Shown here one piece after another: positions 22,646 to 35,605 of a stretch of 64,000 nt of DNA. Position 1 is the first letter of the stretch, and every line of letters begins with the position of its first letter. Position numbers and translations under genes: made by a program. The DNA lies in the NCBI RefSeq assembly GCF_949987515.2, contig NC_082693.1, forward strand, positions 20,890,994 to 20,954,993, in the 5' to 3' direction. The DNA comes from Delphinus delphis (Eukaryota > Chordata > Mammalia > Artiodactyla > Delphinidae). The notes beneath the pieces are model-generated. The model searched no databases and was not told the origin of the DNA. It saw only the letters and a program-made list of their open reading frames with translations.

Positions 22646-24112
22646 TTTGTTTTTTTTTTAACATCTTTATTGGGGTATAATTACTTTACATTGGTGTGTT
22701 AGTTTCTGCTTTATAACAAAGTGAATCAGTTATACATATACATATGTTCCCATATCTCTTCCCTCTTGCGTCTCCCTCCCTCCCACCCTCCCTACTATCC
22801 CACCCCTCCAGGCAGTCATAAAGCACCCAGCCGATACCCCTGTGCCATGCGGCTGCTTCCCACTAGCTATCTACCTTACGTTTGTTAGTGTATATATGTC
22901 CATGACTCTCTCTCGCCCTGTCACAGCTCACCCTTCCCCCTCCCCATATCCTCAAGTCCGTTCTCCAGTAGGTCTGTGTCTTTATTCCTGTCTTACCCCT
23001 AGGTTCTTCATGACATTTTTTTTTCTTAAATTCCATATATATGTGTTAGCATACGGTATTTGTCTTTTTCTTTCTGACTTACTTCACTCTGTATGACAGA
23101 CTCTAGGGCTATCCACCTCATTACAAATAGCTCAATTTCATTTCTTTTTATGGCTGAGTAATATTCCATTGTATATATGTGCCACATCTTCTTTATCCAT
23201 TCATCCGATGATGGGCACTTAGGTTGTTTCCATCTCCGGGCTATTGTAAATAGAGCTGCAATGAACATTTTGGTACATGACTCTTTTTGAATTTTGGTTT
23301 TCTCAGGGTATATGCCCAATAGTGGGATTGCTGGGTCATATGGTAGTTCTATTTTTAGTTTTTTAAGGAACCTCCATACTGTTCTCCATAGTGGCTGAAC
23401 CAATTCACATTCCCACCAGCAGTGCAAGAGTGTTCCCTTTTCTCCACACCCTCTCCAGCATTTATTGTTTGTAGATTTTTTGATGATGGCCATTCTGACC
23501 AGTGTGAGATGATACCTCATTGTACTTTTGATTTGCATTTCTCTAATGATTAGTGATGTTGAGCATTCATTCATGTGTTGTTGGCAACCTGTATATCTTC
23601 TTTGGAGAAATGTCTATTTAGGTCTTCTGCCCATTTTTGGATTGGGCTGTTTGTTTTTTTGTTATTGAGCTGCATGAGCTGCTTGTAAATTTTGGAGATT
23701 AATCCTTTGGCAGTTGCTTCATTTGCAAATATTTTCTCCCATTCTGAGGGTTGTCTTTTGGTCTTGTTTATGGTTTCCTTTGCTGTGCAAAAGCTTTGAA
23801 GTTTCATTAGGTCCCATTTGTTTATTTTTATTTCCATTTCTCTAGGAGGTGGGTCAAAAAGGATCTTGCTGTGATTTATGTCATAGAGTGTTCTGCCTAT
23901 GTTTTCCTCTAAGAGTTTGATAGTTTCTGGCCTTACATTTAGGTCTTTAATCCATTTTGAGCTTATTTTTGTGTGTGGTGTTAGGGAGTGATCTAATCTC
24001 ATACTTTTACATGTATCTGTCCAGTTTTCCCAGCACCACTTATTGAAGAGGCTGTCCTTTCTCCACTGTACATTCCTGCCACCTTTATCAAAGATAAGGT
24101 GTCCATATGTGC
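22646..24112 (-). mobile_element. 5'-truncated L1, younger 3'UTR lineage
   Basis: Plus strand opens with a T run and AACATCTTTATTGGGGTATA, then the 3'UTR (to about 23025) and antisense ORF2 to 24112. The target duplication is short, ATTGGTGT at 22638-22645 and 24113-24120. Only the last third of ORF2 is present, so the copy cannot transpose by itself. Confidence 0.95.
23026..24112 (-). pseudogene. L1 ORF2 C-terminal fragment (broken)
   Basis: Two overlapping open frames, 24002-23571 (143 codons) and 23574-23026 (182 codons), together cover the region downstream of the L1 reverse transcriptase. A one-base shift near 23572-23585 separates them. The second frame holds the C-terminal cysteine motif, readable as [18 protein letters not shown], and conserved stretches such as [17 protein letters not shown]. 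Endonuclease and reverse transcriptase domains are absent because the insertion is 5' truncated. No activity is expected. Confidence 0.92.
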
Positions 24113-24129
24113 ATTGGTGTGTTTTTCAT

Positions 24130-24756
24130 AAGCTGAACATACCTGGGTGCCTAACAGGTAACTGAAGAAATGGATGTTTCCATGAACCGGTGTGCATTCC
24201 CTCTGCGTTTACCTGTATGCTGAGGTCCTTTCTCTACCTCAAGTAGGTAGAGTTTTCCAACTTCATGTCTTGGGTAAAGGAGGCATCTTCAGATCACAGA
24301 GAAAACGGACCTGACTTTTTGACAGAGATCCAAGAAGATGAGAGATTTAGAAGAACATGAATCAATTTGAGCCAATTTTTTTTTAACCCTAAGCCTAGAT
24401 AAAGGGTTCTTGGATGGGGGAAGAGGAGAGAAGAAAGTAAGCAAATCAAGCAAAGACGTCACTGGGTCTCCTAGAAGGGGCGTTGGCCCAACCCTAAGTT
24501 CACAAACTCTATCAGAGAAACTGTGGACTGGAACTTGGATCCACATGTAAAGGTTTCCAGATCCAAGAGCATCCTGCTTTCAGTACAGTGAAGGCCTGAA
24601 CCCTCATTCAATGCAACCAAAGTAGCTCCCCATGCTCCATGTGTCAGCATAGCCTCCCAAGTCCTAAAGTGCACATCTTAGACGTGAGGGTGATTCTGGT
24701 GCAGAGAGTCCTTGGTCCTCGCTTTCAAAAACATGGGTGTAGGTTTTTGTCCAGGC
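24130..24756. other. Unassigned stretch
   Basis: No repeat or gene recognised. Short ORFs on the minus strand (85 and 67 codons) have no known motif. Confidence 0.4.
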
Positions 24757-24890
24757 CATGACCATGCTTCCCAAGCTTGTCTGTGCATCAGAACTACCTA
24801 GAGGCCTTGTTAAATACACAGATTTCCAGGACCCACTACTGAATTTGATCAGGTCTGGCCATCTGAATGTTGACCAACTCTCCCAGGGAT
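24757..24890 (-). mobile_element. MER5-like hAT remnant
   Basis: CTTGTCTGTGCATCAGAACT, ACCTAGAGGCCTTGTTAAAT, ACACAGATTTCCAGGACCCA and GATCAGGTCTGGCCATCTG keep the MER5 order; ends are lost. Confidence 0.6.
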
Positions 24891-26080
24891 TATTATGCAA
24901 TCAGTCAGGCATCCACTGGAGGATTAGATTTGACATCGGAGGATTAGAAGTGCTTTGCCAGTGGCCTGTGAAGTATATCACTTTATAAGAACAACGATTC
25001 AGTGCAATGGTGTCCAAGTGACCCAGTGGAGCCCACTTAGAAGCTGTTGATGGAAGAGGAGCAGCTTAGGTGGTAAGGCACCTCTCCTGTCCTTCATTCA
25101 GGCAGACAGACCCCCTTCTACCTAAATGGACTTGCATAAAGTATTCCAAGGTCAAGAGAGTTTAGCAAACTACTCTCAATTCCATAGTATCAACCATTAT
25201 CAGCCACATCCTTTGCTCTGTCATTTATTTTATCCACAGAGGAATTTATGTGAGGATGAGGGTACCCCTGGCAAGAGCTTTGCCGGCCAAAGTCCTCTCT
25301 TCATTCCCTGAAGAAGAGACGTGCAGCTATGACACTGTTGCTCTGTGCTTTCTAGCATCATGCCTGCATCCGCAGGCCTCCTGAGGCTCCCAAGAGATTC
25401 TGCCATGGATTAGCTTATGCCCTTCTGACTAGAGAGTACTCTGGGCCTGGCTTGGAGGCGTTTAGAGCTCTGTTCCCAATTATTAAAAGCATAGCAAGAG
25501 TGCAGAGAACATTTACAATAGTAATAATAATAAAAAAGAACTTTAAAAGCCAAGGCTATAACAGACAAATAGTCTATTAACCTCTTCAGATGAGCTAATT
25601 TAAAGTGAGTGTTCCAAGTGTAATACCTGCTAGGATAATGTATGAGCCATTGACTGGTAACATCTAGAATATGTACTGCTGAAGCCAGCACCAGTGACCA
25701 GGCAGACCTTTTCATTTAGGGCTGCCGCTTAGTGGGATGAAAGTACAGTTGAGGCTCCCTGTCTGCCAATGGGAGTAAATGGAAAAAAATGGAAAAAGAA
25801 GAGCCAGGATGGAAAGAAAGCTAGAATTTGAGTGCCCCCAAAATAATCCTTTGAATGTGATACTGGAGGAGAAGTTAGACAAGATACAAAAGGAACTTGT
25901 AGGAACCAGATGATTTATGTTCAAAAATAGAACTATCCAGAAAAAGAAGGATGGAGAAGAGGTAATTACTGTGTCACTCAAAATCCTGGTGCTGGCTGCA
26001 GGGTAAGATGGTGAATGTTCTAACTTCTCAGCTAGATTCGGGAAGCAAGGATGGGAAAATCAAATCAGGTGCTGTTTGTT
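24891..26080. other. Unassigned stretch
   Basis: Contains a short TAA-rich tract near 25515-25535. I recognise no repeat or exon. ORFs of up to 101 codons on the minus strand (25410-25981) show no domain. Confidence 0.4.
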
Positions 26081-26084
26081 TATT

Positions 26085-26414
26085 TCAATTTGCTTTTATC
26101 AAAGTAAACTTCTTATTGATGTATGTCTTACATACATAAAAGTACAAAATCATAAATTGATAGTTAGGTGAATTTTTACAAAGCGAACTTAACCCTTATA
26201 TAAAGTGAGTGCAGGATGAAGAGGTAGAACATTAACGGTTCCCTGGATGCAACATCCTGCTTCCTCCTAATCATTGGCTCCCACGAAGGAAACCACTATC
26301 CTAACTACAAATATGAGGGATTTGCCTACTTTTGAACTTACATAAATGGACTCATACAGCCTGTACTCTTTTGTATCTGCCTTCTTTTGCACTGCACTGT
26401 GTTTGTGAGTTCAC

Positions 26415-26454
<40 letters not shown>

Positions 26455-26605
26455 GTGTAGCTGCTCATTTTTTTGACTGTATCATGTTTCTTCCTATGGA
26501 TGTACCACAGATTCTCTGTTCTGTTGTCAGGCCATTTAGGTTATCTTCAGCTCTTTGCTGCTCAAAGCACTGCTGCTATGAACTTGTTTGAGTGGATTAT
26601 TTTTA
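26085..26605 (-). repeat. Ancient L1 remnant interrupted by the full-length L1
   Basis: TTGATGTATGTCTTACATAC, GTGAATTTTTACAAAGCG, AACCACTATCCTAACTAC and GGCCATTTAGGTTATCTTC follow an old L1 3' segment in antisense. It carries a GT microsatellite in the middle. Confidence 0.55.
26418..26458. repeat. (TG)n microsatellite
   Basis: About 15 TG units, then TATGTATGTGTGTA interruptions. Confidence 0.95.
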
Positions 26606-26614
26606 AATAATCTT

Positions 26615-27524
26615 GGGTGACGGGGTTCAAGATGGTGGAATAGAAGAATGTATGCTCACTCCCTCTTGCGAGAGCACTGGAATCATAACTAACTGCTGAA
26701 CAATCATCGACAGGAAGACACTGGAACTCAACAAAAAAGATACCCCACATCCAAAGACAAAGGAGAAGCCACAGTGAGATAGGAGGAGGGCCACAATCAC
26801 AATAAAATCAAATCCCATAACTGCTGGGTGGATAGCTCACAAACTGGAGAACACTTATACCACAGAAGTCCACCCAGTGTAGTGAAGGTTTGGAGCCCCA
26901 TGTCAGGCTTCCCAACCTGGGGGTACGGCGATGGGAGGAGGAATTCCTAGAGAATCAGACTTTGAAGACTATCGGGATTTGATTGCAGAACTTCGACAGG
27001 ACTGGGGGAAACAGAGACTCCACTCTTGGAGGGCACACACAAAGTAGTGTGCTCATCGGGACCCAGGGGAAGGAGCAGTGACCCCAGAGGATACTGAAGC
27101 AGACCTATCTGCTAGTGTTGGAGGGTCTCCTGCACAGTCAGGGGGTGGCTGTGGCTCACCATGGGGACAAGTACACTGGCAGCAGAAGTTCTGGGAAGTA
27201 CTCCTTGGCATGAGCCCTCCCAGAGTCCACCATTAGCCACACCAAAAAGCCTGGGTAGGCTCCAGTGCTGGGTCGCTTCAGGCCAAACAACCAACAGGGA
27301 GGGAACCTGGCCCCACCCATCAGCAGACAAGTGGATTAAAGTTTTACTAAGCTCTGCCCACCAGAGCAACAGCCAGCTCTACCCACCACCAGTCCCTCCC
27401 ATCAAGAAACTTGCACAAGTCTCTTAGATAGCCTCATCCACCAGAGGGCAGACAGCAGAAGCAATAAGAACTACAGTCTTGCAGCTTGTGGAACAAAAAC
27501 TACATTCACAGAAAGATAGACAAG
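26615..27524 (+). promoter_or_regulatory. L1 5'UTR (ancestral internal promoter region)
   Basis: About 910 bases precede the ORF1 start. In L1 elements this region carries the internal polymerase II promoter. Here the only direct support is position and the conserved opening motif CAAGATGGTGGAATAG; promoter function is inferred and unlikely to persist. Confidence 0.7.
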
Positions 27525-28443
27525 ATGAAAAGGCAGAGGGCTATGTACCAGATGAAGGAACAAGAAAAAACCCAAGAAAAAAGACTAAGTGAAGTGGAAG
27601 GCAACCTTCCAAAAAAGAATTCGGAATAATTATAGTGAAGATGATCCAGGACCTCGGAAAAATAGTGGAGGCAAAGATCGAAAAGATGCAAGAAATGGTT
27701 AACAAAGACCTAGAAGAATTAAAGAACAAACACCTAGAAGAATTAAAGACCAAACAAACAGAGATGAACAATACAATAACTGAAATGAAAAATACACTAG
27801 AAGTAATCAATAGCAGAATAACTGAGCAGAAGAATGGATAACTGACCTGGAAGACAGAATGGTGGAATTCACTGCCACTGAACAGAATAAAGAAAAAAGA
27901 ATGAAAAGAAATGAAGACAGCCTAAGAGACCTCTGAGACAACATTAAACACAACATCATTCGCATTATAGGGGTCCCAGAAGGAGAAGAGACAGAGAAAG
28001 AACCCGAGAAAATATTTGAAGAGATTATAGTTGAAAACTTCCCTAACATCGGAAAGGAAATAGCCACCCAAGTCCAGGAAGCACAGAGAGTCCCAGGCAG
28101 GATAAACCCAAGGAGAAACACGCCGAGACACATAGTAATCAAATTGACAAAATTTAAAGACAAATTATTGAAAGCAACAAGGCAAAAATGACAAATAACA
28201 TACAAGGGAACTCCCATAAGGTCAACAGCTGATTTCTCAGCAGAAACTCTGCAAGCCAGAAGGGAGTGGCATGATATACTTTAAGTGATGAAAGGGAAGA
28301 ACCTACAACCAAGATTACTCTACCCAGAAAGGATCTCATTCAGATTCGATAGAGAAATCAAAAGCTTTACAAACAAGCAAAAGCTAAGAGAATTCAGCAC
28401 CACCAAACCAGCTCTACAACAAATGCTAAAGGAACTTCTCTAA
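27525..28443 (+). pseudogene. L1 ORF1 (ORF1p) pseudogene
   Basis: The product would be the trimeric RNA-binding protein that packages L1 RNA. The start ATG at 27525 is followed by a K/E/Q-rich coiled-coil-like region (for example MIQDLGKIVEAKIEKMQ), then the conserved RNA-recognition region that reads in part as IIRIIGVPEGE (about 27955-27990), and a TAA at 28441-28443. Total length is 919 nt, close to 300 codons. It is not translatable: the frame shifts near 27610, again near 27830, and a TGA replaces a tryptophan codon near 27933. Confidence 0.92.
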
Positions 28444-28501
28444 GTGGGAAACACAAGAGAAGGAAAGGACCTACAAAAACAAACCCATAACAATTAAGAA
28501 A

Positions 28502-31500
28502 ATGATAATAGGAACATAGATATAGATAATTACCTTAAACATGAATGGATTAAATGCTCCAACCAAAAGACACAGGCTCGCTGAATGGATACAAAAACAG
28601 GACCCATGTATATGCTGCCTACAAGAGACCCACTTCAGACCTAGGGACAACTACAGATGAAAGTGAGGGGATGGAAAAAGATATTCCATGCAAATAGAAA
28701 TCAAAAGAAAGCTGGAGTAGCAATACTCATATCAAATAAAATAGACTTTAAAATAAAGAATGTTACAAGAGACAAGGAAAGACACTACATAATGATCAAG
28801 GGATCAATCCAAGAAGAAGATATAACAATTATATATGCACCCAACATAGGAGCACCTCAATACATAAGGCAACTGCTAATGGCTATAAAAGAGGAAATCG
28901 ACAGTAACACAATAATAGTGGGGGACTTTAACACCTCACTTACACCAATGGAAAGATCATCCAAAGAGAAAATTAATAAGGAAACACAAGCTTTAAATGA
29001 CACAATAGACCAGATAGATTTAATTGATATTTATAGGACATTCCATCCAAAAACAGCAGATTACACTTTCTTCTCAAGTGTGCACGAAACATTCTACAGG
29101 ATAGATCACATCTTGGGTCACAAATCAAGCCTCAGTAAACTTAAGAAAATTGAAATTATATCAAGCATGTTTTCTGACCACAACGCTATGAGATTAGAAA
29201 TGAATTACTGGGAAAAAACCGTAAAAAACACAAACACATGGAGGCTAAACAATACGTTACTAAATAACCAAGAGATCACTGAAGAAATCAAAGAGGAAAC
29301 CAAAAAATACCTAGAGACAAATGACAATGAAAACACGATGATCCAAAACCTATGGGATACAGCAAAAGCAGTCCTAAGAGGGAAGTTTATAGCAATAAAA
29401 TCCTACCTCAAGAAACAAGAAAAATCTCAAATAAACAATCTAACCTTACACCTAAAGGAACTGGCAAGAGAAGAACAAACAAAAACCAAAGTTAGTAGAA
29501 GGAAAGAAATCATAAGGATCAGAGCAGAAATAAATGAAATAGAAACAAAGAAAACAATAGCAAAGATCAATAAAACTAAAAGCTGGTTCTTGGAGAAGAT
29601 AAACAAAATTGATAAAGCATTAGCCAGACTCATCAAGAAAAAGAGGGAGAGGACTCAAATCAATAAAATTAGAAATGAAAAAGAAGTTACAACAGACACG
29701 GCAGAAATACAAAGCATCCTAAGACATGACTACAAGCAACTCTATGCCAATAAAATAGACAACCTGGCCGAAATGGACAAATTCTTAGAAATGTATAACC
29801 TTCTAGGACTGAACCAGGAAGAAACAGAAAATATGAACAGACCAATCACAAGCAATGAAATTGAAACTGTGATTAAAAATCTTGCAACAAACAAAAGTCC
29901 AGGACCAGATGGCTTCACAGGTGAATTCTATCAAACATTTAGAGAAGAGCTAACACCCATCCTTCTCAAACTCTTCCAGAAAATTGCAGGGGAAGGAACA
30001 CTCCCAAACTCATTCTATGAGGCCACCATCACCCTGATACCAAAACCATACAAAGATACAACAAAAACAAAAAAATTACAGACGAATGTCACTGATGAAT
30101 ATAGATGCAAAAATCCTCAACAAAATACTAACAAACAGAATCCAACAACAGATTAAAAGGATCATACACCACGATCAAGTGGGATTTATCCCAGGGATGC
30201 AAGGATCCTTCAGTATACTCAAATCAATCAATGCGACACCATATTAACAAACTGAAGAATAAAAACCATATGATCATCTCAATAGATGCAGAATAAGCTT
30301 TTGACAAAATTCAACACCAATTTATGATAAAAACTCTCCAGAAAGTGGGCATAGAGGGAACCTACTTCAACATAATAAAGGCCATATATGACAAACCCAC
30401 AGCAAACATCATTCTCAATGGTGAAAAACTGAAACCATTTCCTCTAAGATCAGGAACAACACAAGGACATCCACTCTTGCCATTATTATTCAACAGTGTT
30501 TTGGAAGTCCTAGCCACGGAAATCAGAGAGAAAAAGGAAATAAAAAGAATACAAACTGGAAAAGAAGAAGTAAAACTGTCACTGTTTGCAGATGACATGG
30601 TACTATATACAGAGAATCCTAAAGATGCCACCAGAAAACTACTAGAGCTAATCAATGAATTTGGTAAAGTTGCAGGATACAAAACTAATGCACAGAAATC
30701 TCTTGCTTTCCTGTACACTAATGATGAAAAATCTGAAAGAGAAATTAAGGAAACACTCCCATATACCATTGCAATGAAAAGAATGAAATACCTAGGAATA
30801 AACCTACCTAGGGAGACAAAAGACCTGTATGCAGAAAATTATAAGACACTGGTGAAAGAAATTAAAGATGACACAAACAGATGGAGAGATATACCATGTT
30901 CTTGGATTGGAAGAATCAATATTGTGAAAATGACTCTACTACCCAAAGCAATCTACAGATCCAGTGCAATCCCTATCAAATTACTAATGGCATTTTTTAC
31001 AGAACTGGAACAAAAAAATCTGAAAATTTGTATGGAGACACAAAAGACCCTGAATAGCAAAAGCAGTCTTGAGGGAAAAAAACGGAGCTGGAGGAATCAG
31101 ACTCCCTGACTTCAGACTATACTGGAAAGCTACAGTAATCAAGACAATATGGTACTGGCACAAAAACAGAACTATAGATCAATGGAACAGTATAGAAAGC
31201 CCAGAGATAAACCCACAGACCTATGGTCAACTAATCTATGACAGAGGAGGCAAGGATATACAATGGAGAAAAGACAGTCTCTTCAATAAGTGGTGCTGGG
31301 AAAACTGGACAGCTACATGTAAAAGAGTGAAATTAGAACACTCCCTAACACCATACACAAAAATAAACTCAAAATCGATTAGAGACCTAAATGTAAAACA
31401 GGACACTATAAAACTCTTAGAGGAAAACATAGGAAGAACACACTTTGACATAAATCACAGCAAGATCTTTTTTGATCCACCTCCTAGAGTAATGAAAACA

Positions 31501-32309
31501 AAAACAAAAAGAAACAAATGGGACCTAACGAAACTTAAAAGCTTTTGCAAATCAAAGGAAACTACAAACAAGAGAAAAAGACAACCCTCAGAATGGGAGA
31601 AAATATTTGCAAAGAAATCAATGGACAAAGGATTAACCTCCAAAATATATAAACAGCACATGCAGCTCAATATTAGTAAAACAAAGAACCCAATCAAATA
31701 ATGGGCAGAAGACCTAAATAGACATTTCTCCAAAGAAGACATACTTATGGCCAAGAAGCATATGAAAAGCTGCTCAACATCACTAACTATTAGAGAAATG
31801 CAAATCAAAACTACAATGAGGTATCACCTCACACCAATTAGAATGGGCATCATCAGAAAATCTACAAACAACAAATGCTGGAGAGGGTGTGGCGAAAAGG
31901 GAACCCTCTTGCACTGTTGGTGGGAATGTAAATTGATACAGCCACTATGGAGAACAGTATGGAGGTTCCTTAAAAAGTAAAAATAGAATTACCATCTGAC
32001 CCAGCAATCCCACTACTGGGCATATACCCAGAGAAAACCACAATTCAAAAAGACACATGCACCCCAACGTTCATTGCAGCACTATTTACAATAGCCAGGT
32101 CATGGAAGCAACCTAAATGCTCATCGACAGACAAATGGATAGAGAAAATGTGGTACATATATACAATGGAATATTACTCAGCCATAAAAAGGAACGAAAC
32201 TGGGTCATTTGTAGAGACGTGGATGGATCTAGAGACTGTCATACAGAGTGAAGTAAGTCAGAAAGAGTAAAACAAATATCTTATATTAACGCATATATGT
32301 GGAACCTAG
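28502..32309 (+). pseudogene. L1 ORF2 (endonuclease-reverse transcriptase) pseudogene
   Basis: The full span of about 3.8 kb is kept. N-terminal apurinic-type endonuclease: VGDFNT at about 28919-28936 and the catalytic SDHNA at about 29172-29186. Reverse transcriptase: [17 protein letters not shown] at about 29890-29940, IDAE-x-AFDK near 30281-30305, and the catalytic FADD at 30585-30596. C-terminal cysteine motif near 31860-31930. Breaks: TAG as codon 6 (28517-28519), a one-base deletion near 28655, a frameshift near 30070, TAA at 30294-30296 inside motif A, and later stops at 31699-31701 and 31978-31980. The largest open pieces are 499, 261 and 210 codons. No activity is expected. Confidence 0.95.
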
Positions 32310-32529
32310 AAAAATGGTACAGATGAACCAGTTTGCAGGGCAGAAATAGAGACACAGATGTAGAGAACAAACGTATGGACACCAAGAGGGGAAAGTGGTG
32401 GGGTGGTGGTGGTGGCGTGATGAATTGGGAGATTGGGATTGATATATATACACTAATATGTATAAAATGGATAACTAATAAGAACCTGCTGTTTAAAAAA
32501 ATGAAATAAAATTCAAAAAAAATCTTTAT

Positions 32530-32808
32530 TATTATCTTTATATTATTTCAAAAAATTCAACTATTTTTCTTTTAGAAGAACATAATGAATGCATGGCAAA
32601 ATATTTTCTGAGATCTAAGTTACACTTCAGCACTACCATTTTCTTTTCATATAACAGTAAAATATTAGTATGCATATTATCAATGGTACTCATCACAATC
32701 TTCTGCTTGACTTTTTGAATAGTGGGAGAAAACTGTAAACACATGATTAGAGGATTGAGAAAGTATTAAGTATCAAGAAAATTACATTTATGGGCGAGGC
32801 TCCTTTGG
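32530..32808. other. Unassigned spacer
   Basis: AT-rich sequence between two L1 copies; nothing recognised. Confidence 0.4.
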
Positions 32809-32825
32809 TTGAGGAGAGAAATTTA

Positions 32826-33353
32826 TTTATTTAAAAAATTTTTATTGAAGTAGAGTTGATTTACAATGTTGTGTTAGTTTCAAGTGTACAGTAAAGTGAT
32901 TCAGTTATATATGTATAATATATATATTCTCTTTTACATTCTCTTCCATTATAGGTTATTACAAGATATTGAGTATAGTTCCCTGTGCTGTATAATAGCT
33001 CATTATTAGTTATCTATTTTATATATAGTAGTATGTATATTTTAGTCTCAAACTCCTAATTTATCTGTCTCTCTACCTCCTCTTTGGTAACCATAAATTT
33101 GTTTTCTATGTCTATGAGTCTATTTCTGTTTTGTAAATAAGTTCATTTGTATCCTATCTGAGATTCCACATATAAGTGATATCATATGATATTTGTCTTT
33201 GTCTGATTTACTTCACTTAGTATGATAATCTCTAGGTCCATCCGTGATGCTGCAAATGGCATTATTTCATTCTTCTTTTATGGCTGATTGATAGTCCGTT
33301 GTATATATGTACCACATCTTCTTTATCCATTCGTCTGTCAATGGACACTTAGG
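32826..33353 (-). mobile_element. 5'-truncated L1, older 3'UTR lineage
   Basis: TTTTTATTGAAGTAGAGTTG, GTTCCCTGTGCTGTATAATA and TCTATGTCTATGAGTC mark the older 3'UTR, followed by a little antisense ORF2 C-terminus. The TSD TTGAG(G/A)AGAGAAATTTA lies at 32809-32825 and 33354-33370, 16 of 17 matching. Confidence 0.95.
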
Positions 33354-33609
33354 TTGAGAAGAGAAATTTATAATGTAGTTTTCTGTATTTCATTATAGTC
33401 CATAATCTGGATGATCTTTTCATGATAGGAAATCCTTAAACCAATTCATGATATCTTATAACCCTCAATTAAAGTTTAATTTAAAAGTGTTGTTTCCCCA
33501 TGAGTGTGTTCTAATTCTGGTGTTGTCCTGAGGAGGGCATGGTGGATGGGGTGCATGGGCGCTATCTCACTGCTGTTCTCTCTGCATGTTCTGTAACGTC
33601 CATGTTGCT

Positions 33610-34060
33610 CTACGTAGCTGTTAGGATCAGGTTTAGCTCCACATGACAAAACAACAATATGAGACAAGACGAAATAACAGGGACTTAAACTTGATATGGT
33701 TTATTTCTCCCGTAAGCAGTCTGGGGATATAAGATGATATCTTTAAGATAGCATCAGTGATCCTAGCTTTTGTTTCCCTTGTCTGTTGTCCTAAGCACAT
33801 GACTTCCATTCTTATACTTACCCCATGGTTCAGTACGGTTGCTAGTGATCCAGCTGATAGCATGTCTGTGTTATAGGCTGGAAGCAGGAGAGAAGGAGGA
33901 GAAAAGGAGGTAGGGAGGGGGGAGGAGGAGACAGAGGGAGAAGGGGAGAGAGAGGGAGAAAAAAGGCATGCCCTCTGTCTAGAAATAGTTCCTGAAAGTC
34001 ACAAGCACTTCCATTACATTCTCAAAGCCAGAATGTCATTGGGAAATATGGTCCTTATCT
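33610..34060. repeat. Possible old interspersed repeat with purine-rich tract
   Basis: CAGGGACTTAAACTTGATAT followed by GGTTTATTTCTCCCGTAAG and CAGTCTGGGGATATAAGATG resembles a dispersed mammalian repeat that I cannot name with certainty. A purine-only tract rich in GGAGGAG and GAGAGAGG lies at 33877-33965. Confidence 0.35.
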
Positions 34061-35415
34061 AGTCATATTGCTGCTGCGTATAAATTGGGGCTTTGTTAAG
34101 GAAGAGGAGAAAAAAGGGTGTTGGGTAGAGGTAGGCATTTAAAGTGTTCGCGACACTTTCAAGATCTTAGGCACATGCTGGGTTTGCTCAGAGGTGGTGC
34201 AGCAATGTGGTAGACAGCAGAGAAGGGCACGGAGGACCCTAAACATAAAACTGTACCCGAGAAAAGCCGGCATCAGACCTGCCTGACTTGACAAATTCCT
34301 TATTTTCTCGGGAGCACTTTATTTAGCAGTATGTTTTTGCAAAATGTAAAAGATAAAGATAGGAAAAATAAGTCCTTAACTTTCATTAAGAGCATGAAGA
34401 GACAGTGTGTTTGGTTTGTTGGCTGGTTTTATTTTTGTTGGTGAGGCAAACAAAGGAAGATGACAGAGCCTCCTCTGGTGATTTTCACTGATAAAGGAAA
34501 GAAGGTCTGGCCAAGTGTTTCTAAGTGTGGTCCTGCCCGAAAGTAGGAGGATGAACCAATTACATTTTAATAGATTTTTTAAATTACTAATGGAAAATAA
34601 ACAAAAGTTTAAATGGCTCTTATTGGATTTACTTTGTATTTACCAAATGACTGTTATTTAAATATTACATAGTTAATAACTATAACTATTACAGCATATA
34701 GCATAGTCACATTTTTAAAACTTTAAAACATTCAAATTTTTTTGAAATACAGTTCTCACTGTTTCTTAGTCTTTGACAAGTGACTCGGATTCTGTACTAC
34801 TCATTCTCTGAACCTGTCTGGTGTGTTTGTAATAATAATAATAATGATAGCAGCAACAACAATAATAAATATGATGAAACCATGTGAGTTTAATATTATC
34901 ATTTAAATAAAATGGGCATGTAGGCTAAGAATAATCTTGAAAATCAGGGAAGAGTATTACTCAGCTGTGTGGTTAGGCAGGAATCCCATGGAGGAATCAA
35001 AGCCCCCACTGAATATTTAATGAAATGTGGCACAGTTATGAGGGAAGATACATACTTCAGTGTAAAATGGCTAAGCAATTGCACATGCTCTCCTTTTGTG
35101 AGCTTTGTACCCAAAATAACTTGACTAAAAAGAGAAATCTAGGGCAAATAATTCTATTCATTTAACAATGCTATATAAGCTTGTTTTTCTCAGGAGTTTG
35201 GAAGGCAAATGTGGCAAACTCTCCATCTCACCAAGTATCTATCACACACCAATTTTATACAGTACTACAAAGTTTTGGATCCCTTTATATATAAACATGT
35301 GACATTTCTCCCTTCTCGTGGTACAGTGGGGAGGGTACTGGAATAGGCCTTGTGGACCTGAGTTTTCTTACTTTGCTAGTAATGGGCGGGGGTGGACCAG
35401 ATTAGTAAGAATCAA
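34061..35415. other. Unassigned stretch
   Basis: AT-rich, with an (AAT)n tract at 34831-34870. A weak sense-MIR-like segment may lie at 35318-35390 (GGTACAGTGGGGAGGGTACT). No gene recognised. Confidence 0.4.
34831..34870. repeat. (AAT)n-rich microsatellite
   Basis: AATAATAATAATAATGATAG then CAACAACAATAATAAAT. Confidence 0.85.
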
Positions 35416-35419
35416 ACAA

Positions 35420-35605
35420 AAAGGAGAGGGACCTCTTACTGAGCTCCATGTGTCACTGCGCTAAATTCTTCACATTCCGTCTCGAGTAATTTAATGCATT
35501 AGCTCTACAGCTCTACGAGGTAGGTATGTTTACTCTCCACTTTACAGGTAAGAAAACCAAGGAATAAAGAGGTTAAAAACTGGCCCAAGGTCACATGGAT
35601 GCTGT
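35420..35605 (-). repeat. MIR remnant
   Basis: TACGAGGTAGGTATGTTTAC, CCACTTTACAGGTAAGAAAA, AAAGAGGTTAAAAACTGG and CCCAAGGTCACATGGATG match antisense MIR. Confidence 0.82.

Larger units (their letters stand above)
26615..32522 (+). mobile_element. Near-full-length L1 retrotransposon, inactivated
   Basis: All four L1 parts are present in order: a 5'UTR of about 0.9 kb from GGGTGACGGGGTTCAAGATG, ORF1 (27525-28443), ORF2 (28502-32309), and a 3'UTR ending in GAAATAAAATTC and an A run. The 3'UTR, with GTGGGGTGGTGGTGGTGGCG, differs from those of the other L1 copies in this window. Both ORFs have several stops and frameshifts, so it is a fossil. A clear TSD was not found: only AATCTT is shared by the two flanks. 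Confidence 0.95.

Noticed and set aside
29427..29636. Minus-strand ORFs inside the large L1 (also 30362-30769, 31455-31808, 27807-28217)
   Set aside because: Shadows of ORF1 and ORF2 on the other strand; A-rich L1 sense strands commonly leave the complement open.
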